Shown: positions 1 to 13,648, counted from the first letter of the stretch. The stretch: 64,000 bases of DNA from Laguncularia racemosa (GCA_037954665.1 JBBMOL010000013.1:9052001-9116000), one strand, 5' to 3'. Numbers and translations: made by a program. The notes: generated by a model from the letters alone, not told the origin.

Positions 1-2640
1 ATCCCTTCACATACATGATTGCAATACACAAGTTGTGTACTTAATTGTGTATATGTCTAATCTTGCAAATTATATATATATATATCCTCAAGCTTGTGAA
101 AAAAAAAAAAGAGGTTATCATTTGATACACTTCCCTAATCATAGGAAAGAGAGGGTTTTGTCAATTTTCAAGGAGATTAAAGATCCATGACATCAAAGAT
201 TCGATCTTTAAGGGTTGTAATCAAGAAACTTGTTTTCTTTTCTAGTATTTGTGTTTTTATTAATAATATCATGGAATAGTAAACTCTAGAATTAGATTTT
301 GTTCAAAACTCTATTGTCATGTGATGAAGATTTGTTCTTAATAAAAGTTTATTGAAATTCTTACGTTCAATTGCATATTCTTTAACTATTTATTAGATTC
401 ATAGATCTAGAATATGAATTTATGTTTAATATAACAAAATTTAATTGAGAAATTGCTTTTATAATTAGATCTAAACAATTGATAAGGTTTGCTTGTGATT
501 CTAGAGATAGAATAACAAAAGCCTTTTTATTTTATAATTGATTTGTTAAAAAACTCATGTTATTCATGCAATTCTAGGTTGCTACTGATTGATGATGGAT
601 CCTAATTGATAAATCTAGGGTTAAATTAGTTAATAGACTTGAGAAAGTTATTAGCTTAATTGAGACACTTTACAACTTAAAAACTCAATAAAGATAAAAT
701 TTTAAATTTTGATGATTCACATATTAGAAGAGGAGTAAAATGAAATCTAGGTTGCCTTGATAATTGAATTAATCTTTCTTTTTTATTGTTAGTAATATGT
801 TCTTAGTTTTTAGTAGCATAGTGATTATTATTTTATGATTCAAGATATAAATAAATCTTAATTGATGGTTAGATAATATGAACAAAGTTATTACTAATAA
901 TTGGTTTATCTCTATGGGATAACCCTATGCTTAACCATTATATTATGTTCATAATAGGTGCACTTGCCTGTTGCATTGTAGTTAAGATTAGAAATAGGTA
1001 CTTTAAATTATTAAAACTATGATTTGGAATGATCATTGACTATCGCAGACAAATTGTTATTTGCAGTTTTTATTATATGAAAAGACTGAGTATGATGTAT
1101 TAAACCATCTACTCAAATATGTAGAGAATTTTTACTTGGCTTGCATGGTTATTTGGATATTGATCGTAGAGTTTAGTAGAGTTTGAGTCTTTGCATGTTT
1201 TCACCTAATAAGGACACGTGGTAGACTGTAATCATTCTAGGTTCTAATGCATTACATACAGGCACTAGAGTTTTCTCTAACAAACCACTTCCATGCTTAA
1301 GTCAGTTTACAAATGGTAGAAATAGTCATGAGTAAGAGTTTGAAGTTAAGGGATCAAGGGTGATATATGAGAGATGTTGTTTACTAGTTACATGGGAATG
1401 TTTATAAGCTGATTGGCTAATTACCTTTAATGCCTACAACTTAACGTGGTTCCCTTAAGATAAGGAGTTGCTATGATTTGCTAACAAAATAAGGCATGAT
1501 TGGCATAATAATTTTAGCATTAAATATCTCTTCTTATTTAATATCTTGCATATTTTGCGGTTTCTAGGTGCATGTCCTTTTAAACCCATTAAGAGTGGGC
1601 TTGGTTTTGTTAGACCCTCTTGGGCTTAACTACATTAAGCTTAAGCTCATCTACAAGGTAGAAAACAAGACCAAAGGGGGTTTTAGAGGGTGCTCCAACG
1701 TAACCACTTTGATGGCTAAATTAACACAGGTGTAGTGTAGAATAATATGCATGAGTATGAAAAGGATTCAAATTCTTTACCAAGTGGTGCCATCCCCTAT
1801 AAATGGGGGTGAGATCAAGCTATCTTGGAAAGAGGATTAATGATCTACTCTAGATTTGGTAAGATGGAAATTTTTGATCGTGATCTTTCCTAATCTACTA
1901 AACGATTATTGTGCACTCCTTTTTTGAAGGCCTATTTGAATCTAAGCAACTTGACCTTAAAGCTTGGGTCCTTAGGTGTTCAAAGGCTTCTAAGTTATTT
2001 TGCTTTTAGTAGCTTGATTTGACCTCACGATAGGTCAATGAGATTTGCTAGTGTTTAACCTGAACCTTGTCAATGGTGCTCCCTACTATGAGGGCTTGGT
2101 GAAGGATAAGGGAACTTAGAGTTGACCTTTAGAGCTCAACCTTAGGCTTCGACAACTCAGATTAGGCTTGGGGGGACCTTAATAAAAAATGGCCTATCAA
2201 CAATATCAAAATGTAATCTTCAAAACATATATTAGTATATATTTCTCCTTTTTTGATGAATTTCAACAAATAACTTTTTCTCCAAGCTTAGGGGTTGAAC
2301 TCTTTCCTACCATCCTTAAGCCCACCAATAGATAAATTGAAATATACTTTTTTATATTTGCTTCATAAGTGTATAAAATTTTACCTTTTTAATCAAATTT
2401 TAGATCTTTGATTTTTTTTAAATGTGATTCCAAACCCCTACATGAACATTTTAACATTGTTATATATATAAAAGAAAAAAATCCTTTATTTATTTGTTTG
2501 AAATATTTTGTTATAGTTATTTATTATTTATTTTGTTATCTTTATTAAAAACAAACGTGTATAGGTATGAAAATATGTATTTGAAGATTTAGATTTCTTA
2601 ATAACCAATTCAAAAAATAAGAATTGAACACAGATGGAGG
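1..2640. other. Intergenic region upstream of the polyamine oxidase gene
   Basis: AT-rich sequence with no supportable coding region. It has a short (TA)n run near 72-86. Around 900-1030 there is a stretch resembling the leader of degraded plant LTR elements, but no LTR pair or protein domain could be found. A TATA-like CTATAAATGGGGG occurs near 1798-1810 without a recognisable gene behind it. Any retroelement origin is a guess. Confidence 0.5.
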
Positions 2641-2824
2641 AACCAATTTACCGTCGATTTGAATATTTTTCGTTAGAGCATCTATTTAACTTTGCTTTGA
2701 TGTTTGCCAAGAAAGGCCGGATCCGTATGCGGTATGCCAATTGCCAGCCATAACCATCCATGAAATTCCCAATCAACCCTTGGTGAAATAGTGTTAAAAA
2801 GACAAAACTATCCATGGTATCATC

Positions 2825-2832
2825 TATAAATA
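2825..2832 (+). promoter_or_regulatory. Probable TATA box of the polyamine oxidase gene
   Basis: TATAAATA lies in a C/T-rich context about 183 bp before the ATG at 3008. Transcription would begin roughly 25-35 bp downstream, near 2855-2865, giving a 5' UTR of about 150 nt. That UTR contains a CT-rich tract just before the ATG and a CACGTG (G-box core) at 2953-2958. Position and match fit a plant TATA box; the start site itself is inferred. Confidence 0.55.
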
Positions 2833-3007
2833 GGCGTCCATCCATCTCCGTCAATTTACGTAGCACAAACTACAACACTCCAAATCCAACTCCTAACCAT
2901 TCGATTGAAACAACAAATATCTCTTAAGCTTATATATATATACATACACAGACACGTGCAGAGACAGATTTGTTCTTTCCCCCCCTCTCTCTCTCTTCCT
3001 TGCTCTC

Positions 3008-6000
3008 ATGGAATTACCTTCTTCAACTTCAAAAAGGTCTTCTGTGATCGTCATCGGTGCTGGCGTTTCTGGTACATATATTGAATCCTTACATAAGCAT
3101 TAGACATAGACATTTATACGATAATACATAAGGTAGATGCATCCAGATACCATGAAAGACTGACGTACCTTGATTTATTAAAAATTAAAAATGAAAAAAG
3201 AATAGAGGCATACCTACCTATGATAATATTATGTTTCTCAGGTATTATTATTATTATTATTAGGAGTGTCGTGTATCTATCTATCTCTCTTTTTTTTTTA
3301 ATTTATTATTATTATTTTTAATCAGCAGCATATCGTTGAACGATGATGTTAAAAGTTTGAATGAGGATATTGTTAAAATATTATTTATATGGAATTATTG
3401 TTTATTAATTTAGATTGGTTTGTGTTTGTGACCGATGACGAGACGAGGAATGGTGATGCGTGTTTTCATTCGGTATTATTATTATAGGTTTATCGGCGGC
3501 GAAAGTGTTGGCGGAGAATGGAATAGAGGACATGGTGGTGCTGGAGGCGACGGATCGAATAGGAGGGAGGATAAGGAAGGAGGAATTCGGGGGGTTGTCG
3601 GTGGAGGTGGGTGCCGGCTGGATCGCTGGCGTTGGAGGGAAGGAGTCCAATCCCGTTTGGGAGTTGGCTAACCAATTAGGGATCCGCACCTTCTTCTCCG
3701 ATTATAGCAATGCCAGATTTAACATTTATGACCGGAGGTACCCCTTCTCCTCTTATTATTACTACTACCTCTACTGGTTCTCCTCCTTTTGGTTTGTTTT
3801 ATATTCATCTTTTTCTTTTATTTTATTTTAGCTGGTACTTAAAATTTTGTGTTAATATGGCAAAATAGGAAAACTGACAATAATGTCTTCTTCTTTTTAT
3901 TTATTTCCCGGAAAGTTACACTTAAAAACACAGAAACTGTCAAGAAATCGTAATTATTGATCTTTGATTCTTGAGTCAGTGGAAAGATATTTCCGAGTGG
4001 AGTTGCAGCGGACTCGTACAAAAAGGCAGTTGACTCAGCAATTGAAAAATTAAGGGGTCTACAATCCAAGGGCAATGGTGGTGACCGAATCTCCAAACCA
4101 ACCGAACCCCCAATGTATGAAGTTTGATTTCCTAAATAGTAATTACCAACCCCACCCCACCCAAATATCTATTGTCACGTGCTACGTGCAGAATTTCTTT
4201 CTCATAACTATTTTCTATTGAATTTTAAATGTTATCACTGAAATAACTTTTCATCAAAACTATCATTCTTCTTCTTCTTCTTCTTCTTCTTCTTCTTCTT
4301 CTTTAAAAAAAATAAAAATAAAATTAATTTTGAATTTTTGGGTTGATTTTTCAGGTCACCCAAGACACCAATAGAGCTGGCGATTGACTTCATTCTTCAT
4401 GATTTTGAGATGGCGGGTACGTCGGTATTATAAATTTCATTGATTTCATTTCATCGTGTTCGTGTGAGAGAGAGAAAAAGAGAAAGAGCGCGCTCTTTGT
4501 CTGTTCGGTGAAACGGATTTTCCGGGAAACAACGTTTTTGATTGACAATGAAACGTAACGTTTTTAACCTCTGTGGAAAAGGAAAAGAGCCGGGAGTCAA
4601 ATGTTGTCCATTTGTCTTGGATATGATATCATATCGTATCATATCATATTAAACAATTAGGTTAATAGGTTTTGTCTCTTGTGTCAAACTCTGTCCTCTT
4701 CTTCTGTCAATCCGTGGGACGATATGTTGTCTACTCTGTTTTTTATGATATGTTTACTTTTGTCTGATTTCTTAATTTCTTTTTGGCTATGATATTTTTG
4801 TTACTTATGGGATATATATTGATCGCTATAGGAATTTCGGATGCTCGTTTAGCTTTAGATTCAAAGGTTTAGGTATTTGTTTCGTTTGATGCGCAATTAA
4901 TTTTTTCCTTATCAAATTTATCTTTCCTGCTCATTGATAAATGAAAATTTGTCATGAAACTTTTTTTTTTTTTTTGGAAGATGATAAAAATAATGAAATT
5001 ATTAGATAACGAAAGTCCAACTGAATAGAAAATTAGGTATATAATATTTTAAAAAGCAAAAGTTCAATTAGATTGAGTATAGCATTAGTAAATTTCAAGC
5101 TTTCTGATTTAGGATTGAAAATTTAGATTGTGCTTTTGTTATTTGTCTCCTTTAATAAATTTGTGATTTGTGTAATTTTGTTTGAATTTATATAGAGGTT
5201 GAGCCTATATCAACGTATGTTGATTTTGGGGAAAGAGAGTTTTTGGTGGCCGATGAGAGAGGATATGAGTATTTTCTTTACAAAATGGCAGAGGAATTTC
5301 TTCTTACATCAGAAGGTCAAATTTTGGATAATCGGCTCAAACTCAATAAGGTAAAGAATATAGTATATATATATATATATATTTATTTATTTATAGGAAA
5401 AAAATATATCAATTATCTATTTTTGAATTTAAATAATTTAATATTTTTTTAAAAATATAATATTATAAATTATTTTAAAATCTATATACTAAAATTTTAA
5501 TAATAAAACTACCTAAATCAAAAAAAAAAAAATCTTTTAGTTGGCTTTTACCTACTAATTGAATGATAACTTGCTCTCAGTAAAACAGTTGGAGCGGTGA
5601 TATGATGTCTCTTTTGTTTGTTAATGAACTAATCATGATGAAAACAAAATGACAGAAATTAATTAGAGGACAGTAACATAAACAAGATGTCTTTGCTGCT
5701 TTTGGTTCAGCTTGATTGACCCACCTTTCTGAGTTTGTGGATAACGACGTCTGTTGAAAGCTGTTTTTCGTTTTACTCTTTTATTATTATTATTATTATT
5801 AGCCTTATCAATCATTTTGGTCAACTGTTTCATGATTATATCATCTTCTGCTTTTCTCTTTTCCTTTCCATATTTTCTTTTTTTTTTTTAATTGAATTTT
5901 TTTTTCATGGTTTTAATATAATTTTTTTTTTCATGTTGTGTTGATAAATAAGCTTTTTTCAGAAAAAAAAAGAAAAAAAATTCTTAACATAAATTCATGT

Positions 6001-9000
6001 AAAATATAAATATGATGAAACTATTATAAAATGATTTGGCAGTTATTGAAGCTTGTCATGACTCATGCTATTATTAGCTAAGACTAGATACAGCACACAG
6101 AAGCTTGATGATGCGAGGTCTGGTCTAATACAATAAATTAAATAAAAAAGAAGAAGAAGAAGAAGAGAAATTCATTATCACAGTGAGGTGCTAGTTCTGC
6201 TAGCTCTGCTATTTAGTCCTATTTCTTTCAAACCATGAAATCAACAATTCAGAATTTAGCATTTATTCTGGCATCCTTTGACCATGTCTGCAAAAATTTT
6301 CAATTTGTCCGCATAGTGATATAGTACGTAGGGGAGACCCCCCCACACATTGCCATAATTTGACCTAGCAACAATGCATCAGTCCAATCATGTTTCTTAT
6401 TTATTAGCACGATCCTTTTTCTTTTTTTCTAACATCATACTCTATAATACCAATCATCAACCACTAGCCTTGTTCAAATTGTAACTGTTAATAATAAGGA
6501 TCCAACGCACTGGAAAGCATTGAGATTGAGATGTCATGTCACACCTTTGTAATAATAAAAATTGAATAACGAACACACAAGTCTAGTCTATTCTAGTTAT
6601 TTTCTCTATTAATGCAGTATGTGTGTTGCATCACTTTTGGTTGGTCCAGTGGCGAAGGGTGCTGTATGCCCGCCGAGATCAACAGCCTTTAGTTCTTACT
6701 TCTAACCAGACCTCCCATAATGGGTTGGGTTTTTATGGTATCCCATGGAATAAATTAGTTCATGGGTCAATTTTCGGGTTGATATTAGGTTAAGTTACTA
6801 AATTGATAATTTAAAATGAAACACTCAATTTAAATTGTTAGGTAATTTTTTTAATTAATCTCTATGCGTAATAATTTATTCTAATAATATCTTATCAATT
6901 CTCCTTTTAATAAATAGGAAGACTACAAATCTTCAAGGATTGACTAGTCATTAGTGGCTAAAGATCAAAATACTTTTATATGAAATCTTAGGTTCATATT
7001 TTACCTGAAACATTTATTAAGATTACCTATATACTACAAGTATAATATAAGATGATTTATGTATCTAGAGTAGCCAATTACATTGTGTTTGTGGCCATGC
7101 CCCGTGACATTAATATTTGGAAGAAACGTCTTCCACCTTTGTTGGGATGCCATTAGAATCAGATATGCTGATATCTGAAATGCACACATTTTCTTGGTTT
7201 GACTTCACATAATAATAATAATAGTAGTAGGAGTGGGTTTTCACTTTTTCCTGTATATGATAAGATTGATAGATGTAATTTTTTTTTTGGGGGTGTGATT
7301 AATAATAATAATAATACTTAATGGGAAATGGAGCAGGTTGTCCGGGAAATACAGCACTCGAGAAACGGCGTTGCGGTCACAACGGAGGATGGTTCCGTTT
7401 ACGAAGCTAATTATGTGATTTTGTCCGTCAGCATTGGTGTTCTTCAAAGTGATCTTATTTCTTTCGCTCCACCCTTGCCCGTAAGTTATTGCTATTATTA
7501 TTATTATTAAATCAAAACCCCCCACAAACCCCACCCCCCAAATCATTTTTCTAGTAAGGTCAGGGGTCCGATTGAGATTGTACCAAACATACTTATCAAA
7601 AATCTAAATCGAATAAAACTTTTTATATATAAAGACGATACGTTGAATATAAAAATATAAAATAAATAAAAGAATTTATGATTATGTGAAAAGTTTTTTG
7701 ATTTACTTTCTTTATAAGTAGCTCAAGATGTGCATTAATATTTTCCTTCTTAGTAATATATATTAAGTCATATTCTAATTTCAATTTTTTTTTAAAAAAA
7801 AAGAAGTGAAAAATTGTAATACTTTAGTTCTTGACCGTTTAATACAAATGTTGTTATTAAGAAAGCCAGAAGCTGTTCGCAGAAAATATGCACCCCCTAT
7901 ATTAAAGCCATTAATAAGACTGGGCAATAAGGCAATAGGCAGTGTAAAACTTTATTTCAGTAAAATATATATATATAATGTTAATTTGTGCCAATCTGTT
8001 TATGGTCGATTGTTAGAAATTCTAGGTTAAGACTTGCTATCTATCTATCTATCTTTATTTAATTTAGCTTTCTCTTTCTCTTTCTCTTTGTCTATGTCTA
8101 GGATTGGGACACAGATTTTCCTGTTGGCTTTCCCTTTCTCTTTGTCTGGGACTGGGACACAGATTTTCCTGATGAGTGTAGAGCAAGAGTAGGAGTAGCG
8201 TAAACCAAGATACCGTGGTTTTACATGACCTGACCACAGAATTTGTTAATAATGTTACCCACTGACACTGACTGCCTTCTTTCCTAAGACTTAGGTTTAA
8301 TAATTTGCATGGACAGACTGACCGACTGACTGACTCGACTGACGGCTGCTTTCATTATTTTTTTTATTTTATCATCATTATTATTTTTTCCTTTCTAGCT
8401 AGACTGGTTTTATAGTTAGAATTAATGGTCCAGCAGGGTGATGGTAAATATAAATTAAATTGCTTCTTATTCTGTATTTGATTAGGGATGCTGATTTAAT
8501 TTTGCGTAACATAGCTATCCTAGTTCGTATTTGAATAATTGTGCACTATACAGTACATAGTTGTTAGGTTAATTACACAATTTACTATCCGAAACCAAAA
8601 CCATTTGAATTAGCATTGTCACATCACTTATACTTCATCAGTACAAAAACATTGATGATGGAAACTTTTTAAGGTTAATCTTGGGGATTTGATCACCAGT
8701 AAAAGGGTGCTATATACTATACTATAAATAAAAGATGATGTTTATTTTATGCGCAACAATAATAAGTGATATATGATTGACGCATTAAAATAATTATAAG
8801 GTCAGGGTAGTTTGTTTTGTCTTTGGACCCCACAAGCCTAATTAAAGAATTTAGGTGATACTGATATGAAGCTTCGTGAGACGAATTTAAATTTCTGTAC
8901 TTTGTGGAATGTGAAAGTATTATAGTAATGTGATTAAATTAAATTACAGGATTATGCATTGCACTCTCTATTACTATGTTTTAAAAAAAATAAGAATGTA

Positions 9001-9125
9001 TAGATGTAATTGTTTTATGAGAAAGAAAGAAAATACGGTTATAAGCAAGTTAATAGAATATCGTTACATTTTCTGTATTTTGTTTTATGAAAAAAAAATG
9101 TATATTGGGTCACGGAGTCAAGCTC

Positions 9126-9166
<41 letters not shown>

Positions 9167-12100
9167 GTATTTAATAATTAATGTAAGCAGAGGTGGAAGA
9201 CGGAAGCGGTAGAGAAGCTTGACGTGATGGTGTATACAAAAATCTTCCTAAAATTTCCGTGTAAGTTTTGGCCGTGTGGGCCAGGAAAAGAGTTCTTCAT
9301 CTACGCCCACGAGCGCAGAGGCTACTACACGTTCTGGCAGGTATAGTTTCCAATCTCACTTATCACTTGCGGTCTCCTCCTCTGCCTCTGCCTCTGCTTC
9401 AGCTTCAGCTTCTCTAATTCAGTACTATTAATACAAATCCTTTCCTTTTAACTTTTTCTTTCAATTGATTTGTTTATTTGCTCTCTTTTAAAACCTTAAA
9501 CTGTATGTTTCCAATCCCATTTGCATACATCGAAAATTTTATTTATAAAAAATTTAATAAACTCATGGTTTAAAGATGATTTTTTTTATTAATTTAAAAC
9601 TGAAATTATAAGTATGGATAAGAACAGTGAAACATTAAAAAAAAAGAAAAAACAAAGCATAGATACATTTAGAATAGAGATGCTTGATTAATCTTTCAAT
9701 ATTGGTTTGATTATGATTATTATTGTTTTTATCTCATTACATCTATTTTGAGTATATTTCGATATTACTGAATATATTTATATGTTTCCAATTAAATGGC
9801 TAAAACTGTGCAAATTAAAAACAAAATCAATATGAATAGAAATAATGAAACAAAAAAAGAGTATGGATGCATTTAGAATAGTTTCACCTCATTATTATGT
9901 CATGTAGTCCTTGTGTTCCTAAATTAATTTGATTTGTGTAAGTTCGCTTTGCGAAAATTGTTATCCAGTAAGTGATAATGAAATGTTATTGATAATACTT
10001 GACTATGTAGTAATGATTAACAAGCACTGAAAATGCTAATAGAAAAATGATTTTTTTCTCTTTTTATTTTTACAAAAAAAAATAATAATTATGTTGTCCA
10101 TTTTTTATTGACATTTTCTGTCATAGTGAAACATTACATTGCTGCTAATTTCTACAACTTGATGAGATTGATGCAATTACATTTGGCAATTTTAAGGTTC
10201 TGGTTATAACAAGGGTTGGGAAATTGTTCCCGTGAAACAACTCACCCTAAGTGAAAAAGAAAAATAGTTGATCCATGAGTGAAACGTTTGACTATAAACT
10301 ATACCCTGTAACAACTAAATAATATTAGTGTGCAATTTACATTAACTGCAAGATATGCTTTTCCAGCATACATTCCTAGACTACCATGCAAATTCTTCTG
10401 TTTCAATATTTTGACTTGCAAGCTAGCAATCAAGATTTTGCACCTTTGCTTTGTGATTGATCTTGAAAAGATTGCCGAGTCATGAGGACCTAATTTAGAA
10501 AAAAAAAAAATTGATATTGTTATAATATAGTGATAAAAGCCGAAATCACTGTTGTGATGTCTGTGCCATAATTACCCTGGACACATGGGGCCCGGATCTC
10601 GATATATTTATATGGGCACTGCACCCCTACTATTCTTGATTTGGAATATATATTGATTGGATGTTGTCCCCGTCATTTTACTGAAGCTGCATTTTTCTGG
10701 TGACGTATTTATTCATGGAGTTAATCGATAACTTGATAGGAAAGCGAATGTGTATGTGCAAATCAATGAGAAAGTCTGGCTTTTTTTTTTTAAGTACACT
10801 ATGGATGCTATGATGTGTTTTCTATCATTTTGATTATTAATTTCTGTATCTATTATATGTAAAGGGTAACAGAAAGTTTTAGCACAACACTTGAGTTCAT
10901 AATTTTCAACGTTTAAAAAAACAAAGTTTTTATGTAATTTCATAATCTGAAGTTTTTCAAAAATATGTCAACAACCTTTATTTGTTTAATTTGCTTTACA
11001 TATTTTAGGAATCCGAATGTGGGTGTGCCAATTGCCAACCCTAGTATGTATTTATGCTCCTATTTGTTTCTAAGGTTATAAACAAGTGATTTTAAGCGAA
11101 CATAGAGAAAATTCAATAAATCAAATAGGTCCTTAATGTTAAGAATTATTTATCTAAATTGTATTTATTTATTTTTTGGTTAATTGTAAATATATTATTT
11201 TATATTTGTTTTATATGTATTCAATTTCAATATTTGAAATCAAATATTTAAATCTTAAATCTTTTGAAAAATGTGCATTTAGATTCTCTTTTACTATTCT
11301 GTCCTTAGACAAAATAATGAAAAATATTGAACTTTTTTTAAAATTTATATATATAAAAGATTAAAGGCAAAATGGTTACATATAAGTTAAAAGCATATTT
11401 TTTAAAAAAGTTAAAGATTTATAGCCTAACTTTAAAGAAAGGAGATTAAGTATATAAAAAGCAAATATAAAGCGTTATATTTAATATAGCTTTATTTCTT
11501 CACGAAAATATTTTGGTAAAAACTACAGAATATATTGTATGCCAAGATGGCGGTCAAGCCAGTTGTTGAGTTCAATGGATGTTGGTACTTGTTGGACTGT
11601 TTAAGTCTTAATTATTTGTTCAAAGCTGAGCTCATAATCTACTCAGCTATATTATCCATTTATTTGTTTATGTCTACTAGTGTGCATTGCATGTGTTTTT
11701 TTTTTTTTTTTTCTTTTGGGTGCATCCTTGGCACTGGTATGACAACTTAGAATCTTTTGTATTATGGGTATGGTGTTTTGTCATTTTTCTTGTGCTGTGG
11801 CCTGTGGGTGTAACAATTGGGCAAAAATAAAATAAAATTCCCAACGCAGCCATTGTTATTACATTATTGAGGAATTGATACCATGTACGGCGATGAGTTT
11901 TCATTTTCGAAGCCCATAAAGCAAAGCTACAAAATTTCTCATTTCATTGGATGTAATAGGATAGCGACAGATGAAGATGAATATTTTTAACTTCCACACG
12001 TGGCCTCTTGTGAAAGGCAATGTGGTATCTTACTGTTCATGATCATTTTCAATGGCCTATGTGATAAACATTATTGGTCCCTGTAGATTCCTTTTACATG

Positions 12101-13648
12101 TATGATAGTATCAATAAGGTTTTAGTAGGGTTAGCTTTCGCTCTACTCAATGGATGGTCAATTATTAGTTTGAAGGCTAATCCCATTCCGTTAATTTATC
12201 GCTTTTTAACTATATATATTATAATTTTAATAAGAAAATGATATTAAGTGCTCATAATATACTTATCAACTCTTTATTTATTTATTTATTTGCTCTTTGT
12301 AAATTGTATGACTAATATTATGAATTTTTATTTTAAACTCCTTACAAGTGTTTTAAAATGGTTATTTTGTAAATCGAAATTTCATTCTTTCATGTACCAT
12401 TCACTTAACAAGTACTTAAGAGGATGGAATGACAAAATTATTCATATTAATCTTATACTATATGATCTATTGACCATAATTGAATAAAGACTAATCTAAG
12501 CTTGTTTTGACGTTTGATCAGCACATGGAGAATGCATTCCCTGGGTCCAACATTCTTGTTGTAACATTGACAAATGGGGAATCAAAGCGTGTGGAGAATC
12601 AATCCGATAAAGAAACGCTAGAAGAGGCTATGGAGGTTCTTAGAGATATGTTTGGTCCCAACATACCTAATGCCACTGATATTCTGGTACCTCGCTGGTG
12701 GAACAACAGATTCCAGCGTGGCAGCTACAGCAACTACCCCATTATTTGTGACCTTCAAGCTATTCAAGATATCAAGGTATTTAATAATGCTCATTATCAT
12801 TCAATTTTCTCCATTTTTCCGAGAACTTTTGACCTATAATCGCATAGGAATGCTTAAGCTAATATCTTCATAAACTTTTTAAGTATGCTATAGACCACTT
12901 TGGTTCTGTTGCAAAATGTTTGTAGCTTTAAGGGCATCATAGTAATCCAGTCAACCACAGAACGTTTCTTGTTTACATAGTAGGATAGAGGATAAATCAC
13001 ATCTTTATGGAAGTACCTCTTTTAGTCCAGTTAAAGAAATTGAATGGACTTCCAAAACCATCTAATGAAATAGAAACAGAATCTCATTTCAACCTTCTAG
13101 ATTAACATAAAATGTTTTAGCCTGATATCTTTTTATTTCTAGAAGGGCCAATACATTTCATTTGCATTGCATTACTTAACGTTGTTATATCTTTCTTTAG
13201 GCTCCATTGCATTACTTAACGTTGTTATATCTCTCTTTAGGCCCCAGTAGGACGCATCTTCTTCACTGGGGAGCATACAAGCGAAAAGTTTAACGGTTAT
13301 GTCCATGGTGGATACTTAGCAGGTGAGAATTTAAAAGCATCAGTCCATTGAAATAGAGAATTTATTATGGCAACATATGTGACTTGTAAATTTCTTAATC
13401 TGACAATTTGTCCGGTGGTTTCGGTTGGTTGTGTAGGCATCGATACAAGCAAATCATTAATAGAAGAAATAAGGAACGAGAAAGAAAGAAAAAGTGATAA
13501 AGCCTTTTTGCTAGAACCTTTGTTAGCATTGACAGGGTCATTGTCATTAGCACAGGCAGAATCACTACCTGGAGGTCTTCATAAATGTGAAATCCAATCG
13601 CAGATACATCTTACTAGAAAGCTAGGACTCCCCGAAGCGATATTATGA
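3008..13648 (+). CDS. PAO1: Polyamine oxidase, AtPAO1-like, 10 exons, complete
   Basis: This is a FAD-dependent amine oxidase of polyamine catabolism. AtPAO1-type enzymes oxidise spermine-class polyamines and release H2O2. The exons I assign are 3008-3071, 3488-3737, 3980-4114, 4355-4416, 5196-5350, 7337-7480, 9191-9340, 12522-12776, 13241-13322 and 13437-13648. All introns are GT-AG, and the exons sum to 1509 nt, giving 502 residues plus stop with no internal stop. Residues 13-30 form the FAD dinucleotide fold (VIVIGAGVSG). DRIGGRI and VEVGAGWI follow. KIFLKFP near residue 291 carries the lysine conserved in plant PAOs, and FFTGEHTSEKFNGYVHGGYLAG is the C-terminal FAD-contact motif (first and last parts cited). 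There is no N-terminal signal peptide and no SKL-type C-terminus (it ends EAIL), so a cytosolic enzyme is most likely, unlike the apoplastic maize PAO and the peroxisomal PAO2-4 types. The start is the first ATG after the UTR and gives the family N-terminus. Confidence 0.95.
4267..4303. repeat. (CTT)n microsatellite in intron 3 of PAO
   Basis: About twelve CTT/TTC units lie just upstream of the acceptor of exon 4 and form an unusually long, regular polypyrimidine tract. The position suggests it could influence splicing or vary in length between individuals; that effect is inferred. Confidence 0.85.
5351..7336 (+). other. Intron 5 of the polyamine oxidase gene
   Basis: A 2.0 kb AT-rich intron with (TTA)n/(TAA)n runs near 5780-5802, 7209-7222 and 7300-7318, and an (AAG)n run near 6150-6165. 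No coding sequence is supported. A segment at about 6637-6710 has a TGGTCCAGTGG box resembling the A box of tRNA-derived SINEs, but no clear B box or target-site duplication was found. Confidence 0.6.
7481..9190 (+). other. Intron 6 of the polyamine oxidase gene
   Basis: A 1.7 kb AT-rich intron. It contains a short tandem duplication at 8071-8171, in which a CTTTCTCTTTGTCT...GGGACACAGATTTTCCTG block occurs twice, and the (TA)n run just before exon 7. No coding sequence is supported. Confidence 0.6.
9129..9164. repeat. (TA)n microsatellite in intron 6 of PAO
   Basis: An uninterrupted TA run of about 18 units ends some 27 bp before exon 7. A length-variable tract this close to a 3' splice site is a likely polymorphic marker. 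Confidence 0.9.
9341..12521 (+). other. Intron 7 of the polyamine oxidase gene
   Basis: A 3.2 kb AT-rich intron, the longest of the gene. No protein domain or structured repeat was found. A short segment near 11012-11040 (GTGTGCCAATTGCCAACC) resembles a segment of the gene's upstream region near 2733-2750. Otherwise it is low-complexity AT-rich sequence. Confidence 0.6.
13165..13243 (+). repeat. 40-bp tandem duplication of a 3' splice site in PAO intron 8
   Basis: Two adjacent 40-bp copies (13165-13204 and 13205-13244 by alignment) both contain CATTGCATTACTTAACG, a pyrimidine tract and CTTTAG. The first AG ends at 13200, the second at 13240. Only the second AG joins exon 9 in frame with the family sequence. 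Use of the first would add 40 nt and shift the frame. Confidence 0.9.

Noticed and set aside
1798..1810. TATA-like CTATAAATGGGGG upstream of PAO
   Set aside because: No gene, LTR pair or transcript unit could be tied to it, so it is not listed as a promoter.
12652..12873. Alternative-frame open reading frames overlapping PAO exon 8
   Set aside because: They are out of frame with the polyamine oxidase protein and run into intron 8.
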